From contig OZ022588.1 of NCBI GenBank assembly GCA_963669155.1, positions 455,501 through 519,500 of the forward strand: a DNA stretch of 64,000 nucleotides, in the 5' to 3' direction. This document shows positions 55,930-64,000 of the stretch, in pieces; position 1 is the first letter of the stretch; each line of letters opens with the position of its first letter. This stretch comes from Arbacia lixula. Taxonomy: Eukaryota > Echinodermata > Echinoidea > Arbacioida > Arbaciidae. Position numbers and translations under genes: made by a program. The notes below the pieces were generated by a model that was not told the DNA's origin, ran no database searches, and saw nothing but the letters and a program-made list of their open reading frames with translations.

Positions 55930-56165
55930 GCAGCGGCGTAGCTCGGATTTTTTTTTTTTTCAGCGGGGGCACGGGGGGGGGGGGGGCTTGAAACTTTGTA
56001 GGGGACACCAAAATATTGTGTGCAAGATGAAATGCTGCTATATGGGAAGGAGGAGGGGGCACCTGGGGGCACATAGAATTGGGGGGGGGGGTGCCCCCTC
56101 CCCCCCCCCCCCCCGGCCCCGCCTCCCCGAATCTGCGCCACTGGGGGGGGGGGGGGTGCTAACAC
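55930..56165. repeat. G/C homopolymer-rich repeat (GCGGCGTAGCTCGG)
   Basis: Starts AGCAGCGGCGTAGCTCGG, ends GAATCTGCGCCACTGGGG; carries several G or C runs of 10 or more in between. No gene. Confidence 0.7.
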
Positions 56166-56589
56166 TGCTTTGGAATGAACACTAGCTGTTTTAGAACATG
56201 GCTATTTTAGCCCTTCAATACCCTTGGTCCAATATAATCAAGTTATGCAATTGATAACGCATGAAATCAATTTCGTCCTGGAAGTATCGATTGAGTGTCA
56301 GCGCATGCGTGCCCCGAAGCAACACGAGCATGCAGGTCAGACAAGCAAAGATACAACGTTATTATGTTGTGGCGATAGTTAACTAGCTGACCTAGTCCCG
56401 CGCGCTGCTGAAACACATAGGAACAATTCTTCAACCGGATTGTCTCTGCGCGCACACCAACGACTATGCCAAAACAAGATCGTACACTGTATCTTTATTC
56501 AAAACTCGGTCCCCAGGGCCAGGAGCATGTATTCTGATAATGGCCTTTACGTTATTGTCGATCTCCGTTTGATTTAGGCCAGCCAGTGT

Positions 56590-56724
56590 TAGCCCTGAGA
56601 TTAAGCAATCCAAATAAGTCAAGTCCGGCTGTAGCGCCAACTATCAACGGTACCCTTCCACTCCTGCCAGCCGATGCTTCCCCGCCGAGGTCAGCTCCCT
56701 GCTCCCTAGAGCGGAGGACAGACG
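56590..56724 (+). other. RNF26: Probable noncoding 5' exon of RNF26-like gene
   Basis: A GC-rich segment without a long frame ends GACAGACG|GTGAGT, a strong donor. The next acceptor, TTCTACAG at 57957, lies 50 bp before the RNF26 start codon. Transcription start not determinable. Confidence 0.4.
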
Positions 56725-57564
56725 GTGAGTGTACAGTATAGTGGCTGCCTTGTCTGCATAGTGCATAAATGAGTTGCTGTTGGATCTAGGGTGGAAGGCC
56801 CCGAATTAGATCGCTATTCCTAGGCTAAATTATTGTAGGTTGCCAGATATTGTCAGACATTGATTGATATTGATTGCAGGCAAAATAGACCAGGCAGCCA
56901 GCCACAGACCAAAAAATCACTCTCTGTAGGACGTTGGATTCGCTGAGATTGCATCTGATCTGACTCCTCTGAACGCCCTATCTATTCGGGGGGTATGTCC
57001 AAAAATGTCATTTTGATTTAAGAATGCCCCCGAATGAGACGGTTATTCCTGTCTACGTATACAGTTGCAGCTCAAGGATTGAACTTTGAAGGACTGAATA
57101 CTTCATCGGACACACATGCACATGTTAGAGTGTTTGCCCGCAAACTGCAATAAAAAGCCATTTGAACCTGTGTTGTAGTGCCTGATCAAAAAAATAGTTT
57201 TTGAAGTTTTCGTGCCACAAAATTGCATGTTCTAAAATAAAATCAATTTTAAATCATCATCATCATCAATCATCATCGTCCGTGCTGTAGGTACTTCTGT
57301 ACTTCTGTAAAGTTACTGTACGTCAATAGCTGCGATGGTGAAAATTAAGGTTTATGCGCATGCGCCAGTTCCCATTCGTGTACAGTTTTGGAACAGCCAA
57401 GATGGCAGCCTTGACTTAACGTATGGAAAGATACATGTGAAGAGGAAATTATGTAACGTTGCTCAATATTTTCGAACATTTTTAAAGTGCAGGTATACAT
57501 TCAATAGAGTGAGTCATTCATATGTGATAAATGTATGTCAAATGAGTAATTCGTTCATACATAA

Positions 57565-57787
57565 CAGCTCAAAGGAATATTGGCATTGGGAAAGGGGAAG
57601 GAAAGAAAGAGAAGGAGCCGCAGTTTTAAACCGCGGTATATTTTGTCCAGTTCAGAGTGAAACACAATGCTTTAGCCTAAAGAGCACCATGTTTCATGCT
57701 GAACTGGACAAAATATACCGCAGTTTAAAACTGCGGATCCTTCCCTTTCTTCCCTTTCCCTTTCCCTATGCCAATTCCTTTGAGCTG
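57565..57787. mobile_element. 223-bp near-perfect hairpin MITE
   Basis: CAGCTCAAAGGAATATTGGC pairs with GCCAATTCCTTTGAGCTG, and GTATATTTTGTCCAGTTCAG with CTGAACTGGACAAAATATAC, leaving a short loop near 57680. It lies in the presumed 5' intron of RNF26. Confidence 0.9.
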
Positions 57788-58007
57788 TAGTGAATGAACA
57801 TGCATGAATGGGAAATAATGTTTTTGCTTGAATATTCACCCACAAAGAACTATTTCCTCCATACTTGCCACATGCCAGGTAATACTCCAATTTGTGAATT
57901 GTCTTCTGTATTGTTATGTCTAATTTTCTCTTTGTGCTATGCCCTTTCTTCTACAGATACCTGATGTGGACTAGAAAAGATTAGGCAGAGCTACCATACA
58001 ACTGAAG

Positions 58008-59492
58008 ATGGCTAACTCATTTGCAATTCTGCTAGGTTATATTGACAACATCCTATGGCTGTGCACCCAGCTAGTGTATGGGGCTGTCTTTATTGTTGAG
58101 TCAAACTACAGGCTGGTGGCTGCTGTCTTCCGCGGATGTCTACAGCTGTGGGGCATGGCAATACAGGGCATCTATGCTGGTGGAAATGCGGTCGTGGTGG
58201 CTGTAGAACTTCTGGCGAAGATGCCCGCAATGACCTATCGCTCTGGCGCCTTCTTACTGGGGTCCGCTTCAGAATTAATGTACCGCACTCTTCAATACAC
58301 CATATCATGGTGTTTGAGTAATTTTGTGTTATGTCTTCAAATCGCCACAGCAACCGTGTGGAATGTGTCTGCCTCGTGTAAACGTGGATGGACTTTTATT
58401 CTGGATTTATTGGGACGTGGCTGTTGTCAATTTGCAGAACAAGCAAATTCTCTGTTGAATGATTTCATGGAGTATGTGACAGATATGATAGAGAATACCG
58501 GAGTAGCTGTGTACAGCGCAAAGGCAAGCATACTACAGTCAGTGCAAGCTTTTGTCCATGCATTTATTAAGTACACTACTATTGGAGTGAACTACCCTAT
58601 TTCCATCTTTACATCGTTTTTCAATTCTTTTCTGAAATTTTCTGACAATACTGTTCAGGCTGCTATACTGTTTTTTCATTCAGTCATTACCAGCATTGCA
58701 AACCTTATATATGACATGATTTCCTTGTTGGACTATATTGCAATGTATCCGTTCAGAGTGTTTGATCGAGTCACCAATGTAGTTTCTGATGTGACGAGCA
58801 ACGTGTCCAATGGATACTCCTCGGTGGTCACGTTCATATCAAAGAATTGGTATGCCATGGTTGCACTTGGGCTCTGCTTTGTTCTTCTGACTGTTGTCAC
58901 CATATACCTGAACACGCAGCAAAACCGGAATATCCAGAATGCATTACAGGAAATGAGACAGATGGTCACCAATCTCATGCGCTCCCGGCCTCAGGGGATT
59001 CCAGGGCGGGCTCTCCTGCCTAGAGTGCCCCACCCCCCTGCCCAGAACCAGGGCAACCCCCCAAATGAAGGTGCTTTGATGGAGGATGTGGTCCGCGATC
59101 AGGCCGCTGTTGAGACCAGACACAATCATCGCGCTGTCCATCCACATGAGGATAGGGAACCTGAGCAGGGTGGGCCTAGTCGTCCGCGCCGCCGCCACCA
59201 TGGCGCCTACGCACTCCGTTCACGACCGTTTACCCCGCCGGTGGCAGTAGAGGGGGGTGAATTGGTGGACAGCGTGGTGAGCGAATTGCAGCACAGACTG
59301 GGGAAAGAGCAAGACAGACAGCTATGTGTGGTGTGCCAGGACTCCCTGAAGAACACCCTGTTCCTGCCCTGCCGGCACCTGTGCGTCTGCCTGGACTGCG
59401 CCGATACTATCGTGGCCGACCCTGCAGCAGCAAGAAGGCACTGCCCTCTGTGTCGAACCAGGATCGGATCTATCGTAGAAGTCTACACCTGA
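58008..59492 (+). CDS. RNF26: RNF26-like multi-pass membrane RING E3 ubiquitin ligase
   Basis: A single 494-codon exon. The C-terminal RING is C440, C443, C455, H457, C461, C464, C479 and C482, in CVVCQDSLKNTLFLPCRHLC and RRHCPLC, ending IVEVYT. The human RNF26 tail ([20 protein letters not shown] ... LNVYL) matches it closely, including the preceding KEQ stretch. Residues 1-305 are mainly hydrophobic with several possible membrane segments; the clearest is WYAMVALGLCFVLLTVVTIY from residue 281. Residues 310-430 form a Pro/Arg-rich linker. In mammals RNF26 is an ER protein that ubiquitinates STING and positions endosomes; the same role here is inferred. The ATG at 58008 follows acceptor TTCTACAG (57957) and the 5' UTR. 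The human protein is about 433 residues, so this linker is longer. An ATTAAA at 59706 is a possible poly(A) signal. Confidence 0.93.
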   Translation: MANSFAILLGYIDNILWLCTQLVYGAVFIVESNYRLVAAVFRGCLQLWGMAIQGIYAGGNAVVVAVELLAKMPAMTYRSGAFLLGSASELMYRTLQYTISWCLSNFVLCLQIATATVWNVSASCKRGWTFILDLLGRGCCQFAEQANSLLNDFMEYVTDMIENTGVAVYSAKASILQSVQAFVHAFIKYTTIGVNYPISIFTSFFNSFLKFSDNTVQAAILFFHSVITSIANLIYDMISLLDYIAMYPFRVFDRVTNVVSDVTSNVSNGYSSVVTFISKNWYAMVALGLCFVLLTVVTIYLNTQQNRNIQNALQEMRQMVTNLMRSRPQGIPGRALLPRVPHPPAQNQGNPPNEGALMEDVVRDQAAVETRHNHRAVHPHEDREPEQGGPSRPRRRHHGAYALRSRPFTPPVAVEGGELVDSVVSELQHRLGKEQDRQLCVVCQDSLKNTLFLPCRHLCVCLDCADTIVADPAAARRHCPLCRTRIGSIVEVYT

Positions 59493-60328
59493 AATGTCTT
59501 TGTGCTCATGTCAGCAGGTGACATTGTACATACCCATGGACAGTGTCAGATATTGAGTGCATACATGTATACTGTTTGGTTAAGTTTGAAGGAACTGAAA
59601 AGCAGAAATTTCAAAGGAGCAGATCAAAAGTTTATAGGCGAAATAGAAACAAAATGTTGCACACCTGCTTTTCAGTGTTAGTACTAATGAGCTATGAACT
59701 CAGCTATTAAATCTTACTGCTTTTTCCTTCTACCACACACCTCTCTTTGGACAGTTTGGTTTAGAGTTATTCACAGAGAAAGGATTCTACATGGAACACC
59801 ATGATATTTAATTTTGCTTTAAGGTTGTGAATGATTTTCATATTTTTTGCCTAAAATTATATTTTTAACTTGTGATTAATCTGCATCTCTGATTTTGTGC
59901 ATACAACTTTGTGATTAGTGGTTTGTTTCCTCACACTCTCTATAGTTGAACCCAATACAAATTACTTGTACATCCATCAATCATATGGACTACCTGAACA
60001 TGGAAATCATTCTTGAAGTTATGGTGGTCTTTAGGAATGTCAGACTTGATTCAGAGATCTGTGTATTCTGGTTCACATTTAGTCAAATGAGAGATAAATC
60101 CTTAGAAATATGTCTGTATTCAGTAAGAATGTAAACATCCATGCAAGTGATAAAGTGGCCTGAGAAAAAGGGAATTCAGTGTAATATTTTTTTAATGGTT
60201 GTAAACTATTTTTTATTTTATAGAGCACAGACATTTTTATAGTGCAGTACATAACATGCTATATTTGCCAAAGATTACTTTTGTTCCAGTACATGTATAT
60301 TCCTTTTTATGATTGATTGAGGTTTTCA
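59493..60328. other. RNF26 3' UTR and flank
   Basis: AT-rich sequence without recognisable coding content; probably holds the 3' UTR. Confidence 0.45.
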
Positions 60329-60397
60329 ATTATTGTGACTACTACCATGCACCTGTTACCATGGTAGTTTCCATTGATGGTAAGTTACAATAATTGA
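60329..60397. mobile_element. Short hairpin MITE (TTTTCAATTATTGTGAC)
   Basis: TTTTCAATTATTGTGACT mirrors AAGTTACAATAATTGAAAA, with CCATGGTAG palindromes between. Relative of 17153-17268. Confidence 0.75.
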
Positions 60398-60941
60398 AAA
60401 CCTATATGGAACATGGCCAAGCGGTAGTTCCAAATGACTCCAATTGCATTATGCCTTTCATGACCACAACAGTGATATCAGTACTCTGATGCAAATGACT
60501 TGCCAGAAAATGTAATATTAATAAGTATTTTATAAACAAGTTTGTGCTTAATTGATTGCAGTGTGAATGGTTTTGAAATAAGACTGCCAGATTTGGATGA
60601 CAGATTGAATCCTACAATTGCACACAACTTTGGAAAGGGAAGAAATTAGTCAAGTTTGTAAGTAATTAAGATATCTTATTTGGCTGTTTATTTATCATTC
60701 CTCGTTCATTTAGAAGAATGCTGAGTACAGAATCTGAAATGGTGTTGCCCTTAACTGCCTTGAAAATTGTAAAATAATGTGATAAGAAACAAAGACAAAA
60801 TGTGGAGTGAAAGTTATTTCTTTCCAAATTGACATCTGCTAAATGTTGGTGAGCATGGGACATCAAAGCATTGTTATGATTGTGGAAGGCTTGCGTTAGG
60901 ATCCATGCATTATGTTTGAAGAAACCTCCTAACACCTTCCT

Positions 60942-61100
60942 GAGCCCCGTTGCATGAAACTTACCATGAATGATAACTGCGTCATCAATGGTAATTACCA
61001 TGGTAACATTGCCTGACATCCAATCAAATTTAAGGTAACCATGCAAATTGCCATTGGTAGCAAAGTTACCATCAATGGTAAGTTTTATGCAACACGGCCC
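60942..61100. mobile_element. Hairpin MITE, CCCGTTGCATAAAAC family, copy D
   Basis: GAGCCCCGTTGCATGAAACT to AGTTTTATGCAACACGGCCC, with TACCATGGTAACAT at the centre. Confidence 0.88.
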
Positions 61101-61257
61101 TGGTGCAAAACTATAGGACCAGTCATAATAATTTTAGAACGTTCATGATTGCTCATGGTGAGATTTTGGGGCTTCATGCACCAAGGTGCAGTCAGGATGT
61201 CAAAATTTGCCATGGGACTGCAGTAACCAAATGGATGTGGCTTGATTGCATGTACAT

Positions 61258-61700
61258 GTATAAGGCATATGAAGGACATTCATATGAAGGTCATTCATAG
61301 CCTGTTGTCTATTGCTTGATTGCATCCTATAAGGCATATGAAGGTCATTCATATGAAGGTCATTCATAGCCTGTTGTCTATTGCTTGATTGCATCCTATA
61401 AGGCATATGAAGGCCATTCATATGAAGGTCATGAAGGTCATTCACAGCCTGTTGTCTATTGCTTGATTGCATCCTATAAGGCATATATGAAGGTCATTCA
61501 TATGAAGGTCATGAAGGTCATTCATAGCCTGTTGTCTATTGCTTGATTGCATCCTATAAGGCATATGAAGGTCATTCATATGAAGGTCATTCATAGCCTG
61601 TTGTCTATTGCTTGATTGCATGCTATAAGGCATATGAAGGTCATTCATATGAAGGTCATTCATATGAAGGTCATTCATAGCCTGTTGTCTATTGCCCATA
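61258..61700. repeat. ~63-75-bp minisatellite (CATTCATAGCCTGTTGTCTA)
   Basis: Six copies of a unit containing AGCCTGTTGTCTATTGCTTG and ATAAGGCATATGAAGGTCAT. Unit length varies because the 12-15-bp sub-unit CATATGAAGGTCATT is itself present one to three times per copy. Confidence 0.93.
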
Positions 61701-61928
61701 CATCAGATTATGCAGGAGATGACGCTGATCAGTGTTTGAGTGGAGATGGCCAGCACTCATAATCTGCTGGCTCAGTAAAGAATATATTGAGCAAGATTTT
61801 GATGTGGGTGGTTTAAGGGAAGGAGTGATACATTTAAGGCCATATACAATGTACATTTTATGCACATGTACTAGGTCACATGTTTAATGTTGTAGTAAAG
61901 AAATCAGGGCTTCCATGCTGTTTTGGAC

Positions 61929-62086
61929 CAAGGCCCATTGGATAAAACTTACCACTAATGTTAACACTACCATTGATGGTAACTACCATTGTAACACAGC
62001 TCGACAGCCAATCTAATTCAAGGTTTCTATAGAAATTGCTATTAGTATGTAGCTGCTGTAGCAAAGTTACCTTCAATGGTATTCTG
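61929..62086. mobile_element. Hairpin MITE, CCCGTTGCATAAAAC family, copy E (decayed)
   Basis: AAGGCCCATTGGATAAAACT start and CAAAGTTACCTTCAATGGTA end; the right tip is missing. The most diverged of the five copies. Confidence 0.75.
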
Positions 62087-62089
62087 AAG

Positions 62090-63690
62090 GACAACACCTG
62101 ACATGTAATTCTGAAAATGGTTGTACATGTATAGATCTTATATTGTAGCTTCACACTTACAAAAGTTAGTATTTAGAAAATTTGTCTTATATTTTGTTGC
62201 ATCTTCCTTCTTTTAGCAAATACATAATAAGGTAGATGCGTTTGGATGTGCTTCAAAGCCTTATAAGTAGTTTTCTTGGGTGTGTCTCAACTAAGGGGCG
62301 TTTAAATGATAAGACAGAGGCAATCCTAAGAGAAAAACAACAATTTTCAGAAGACAACTTAGAATGATATTGGCACTCTGTTTTCTCAAAAAGATACAAT
62401 AAAAGATGAGATAATTTTCAGAATACCACCCCTGTGCTAGTAACCGTTTTAGCCAAGATAGTTGTTTTGAAAACTGACTTACCTTCAACATAGTGTTCCC
62501 TGGCATGTAGTATTTTATAAAAATCTTTACCATCCATCATATACATATGCATGTGTAACTGAAATATTCCTTTTTCTAGTAGTCTGCTCATATTTTGTAC
62601 TGCAGAATAATTTCCAAAATGCAACATACATTTAAATTCATGAATTGTTTCAGAGCAATTCTTGGTCATACGTTATTCATTCATTCCACTTACATACATG
62701 TGTGTATTGTGTGGAAAGTGGATTAATTTTATGTTTGTTGTTACATAATCAATGGGCCATGATTAAACCTTTAGTTCTAAAATCTAAACTATTGCACATG
62801 CACTCATGACATAATTTGCAGGCAGTTGTCCTTTTCAAATCATATTAGTAGGTGGGTCCAGATAAAAAGAAGACTGAACATTCAGACTATGTGTAGCTCT
62901 AGTATGTTGACACATGCCTCTTGACTGATTGGAAACATCACACCCAGATACAACTTTTGAGACAGTGTCACAGGAGAGTCTGTATGGATGTAGACTATTA
63001 TGTTCTATTATGTTGCTTGTGCATCTATTATACAATACATTCCTTTTCCATTTAGTTAATGCAAGTTGGCTGTTTATTAATGGTGATGAAGTTGATGATA
63101 TAATGAACTTCATGGCTTGCATTACGGTGGCCCAAGGGCCAATGGGCACCTGAAAATGTTGAATCGGTGGCCCAGCTTGCCACCAAAAAATTGCTCATCA
63201 CGAACAGTTGGGACGGTCTTGGCCACCTAAAAATCCCTTTGACCACCTGGATCTCATCTAATGTGGCCTTGTTGGCCACCTAAAAAGAGTTAAGGGCAAG
63301 CTCTGTGGTAGCAAACAATATTATATTGCAGTAATTCAGCCATGATCAGATAATGTGCATATTTTATGGTTGTGTGACACAGGTATCTCCCCCACTATTA
63401 TTATAGTGAAAGAAGTAAAGATCTATTCTATGTACATGTTGAATCTGGGTTGAATCTGGGTTGAATCTTTGCTTTTTTAATTGTATTATCTCCTGGACAT
63501 GTGAAGCTTACATTTTTTTCTTTAAAACTAAAGATTAATGTCTATTTGATTACAGTGAGTGTTATGATCTTATCCACCTGCTGAATAGCATTTTTGTTGC
63601 AAGCTTTCCTGAAATAATCTTTTGCCTTATAAATAAAGGAGGGATTTAACTTTCTAAATGTCTAATGTACTGTACTGTCTTTTCATTTTA
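62090..63690. other. Intergenic, no gene seen
   Basis: No coding homology recognised. A short run of GTGGCCCA/TGGCCACC-type words at 63125-63285 hints at another degenerate repeat. Confidence 0.4.
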
Positions 63691-63694
63691 TACA

Positions 63695-64000
63695 GAAAGC
63701 AGGAGAGAGGGGAAAAGGGCAGGCAGAAAGGGGTCGGGAGAGAGAGAGAGAGAGGGGGGGGGGGGGGAGTAAGAAGAGGGAGAAAGGTGAGGGGGTGTAC
63801 AGGAGCGTGAAAGATAGAGGGATATGGGAAAAGAATAGGAGAGAGGAAGAGAATCAAAAGGAGAAAGGTGAAGGGATAGAAAGAAGAGGAGAGGATGAAA
63901 GGAGAGAAAGGGGGAGAGGGAGAAAAGAGGGAGAAATTTGGAAGGTGAGAAGGAAGCTGGAAACGAGTATAGAGAAAAAAAAAACGGAAGAGGGGAAAGA
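63695..64000. repeat. Purine-rich GGGAGAAAG tract
   Basis: About 300 bp of degenerate A/G sequence with an (AG)n core and G run near 63740-63768, continuing to the window edge. Confidence 0.85.

Overview
This window is nuclear DNA from an invertebrate deuterostome, most likely an echinoderm and probably sea-urchin-like. The genes have short exons and long introns, and the intergenic space is full of small inverted-repeat transposons, microsatellites and long poly(G)/poly(C) runs. It holds a complement factor B gene, a deuterostome-type set of CCP, VWA and protease exons. The species is inferred, not proven. I rebuilt four protein-coding genes, all on the + strand, from protein similarity I recognise plus splice-site phase.

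Layout. 1-2.4 kb: a 70-bp minisatellite, Penelope-like retroelement remnants and an (AC)n tract. 2.6-7.05 kb: a complete three-exon microsomal glutathione S-transferase 1 (MGST1) gene. 7.1-15 kb: transposon-rich intergenic DNA, including a 1.6-kb terminal-inverted-repeat (TIR) element at 7980-9604 and a 0.5-kb fold-back element at 11806-12319. 15.1-28.1 kb: an eight-exon gene of about 899 codons. Its last 220 residues form a TFIIB-type double cyclin fold, and its long acidic N-terminus carries SUMO-interaction-like motifs. It has two striking exon-level duplications. 28.1-36.8 kb: intergenic, with nested mobile elements, a tRNA-derived sequence, an ~815-bp TAC-triplet array and a 200-bp assembly gap. 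37.4-50.9 kb: thirteen exons of a complement factor B/C2-like gene (four CCP modules, VWA, serine protease). Its signal-peptide exon is not visible and may lie in or near the gap. Its introns hold an ~1.6-kb G-rich minisatellite and at least four copies of one TTAA-ended MITE. 51-56.6 kb: intergenic repeats. 56.6-59.5 kb: an intronless-CDS RNF26-type membrane RING E3 ligase with a probable noncoding 5' exon. 60-64 kb: further MITEs, a ~70-bp tandem array and GA-rich sequence.

The four genes show no operon-like relationship. MGST1 is an ER detoxification enzyme, the TFIIB-like protein should be a nuclear transcription factor, factor B is a secreted complement zymogen, and RNF26 is an ER ubiquitin ligase linked in mammals to STING signalling. 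The least ordinary items are the TFIIB-like gene with its SIM-rich extension and duplicated splice-acceptor array, and the factor B protease domain, which keeps a trypsin-like activation site.
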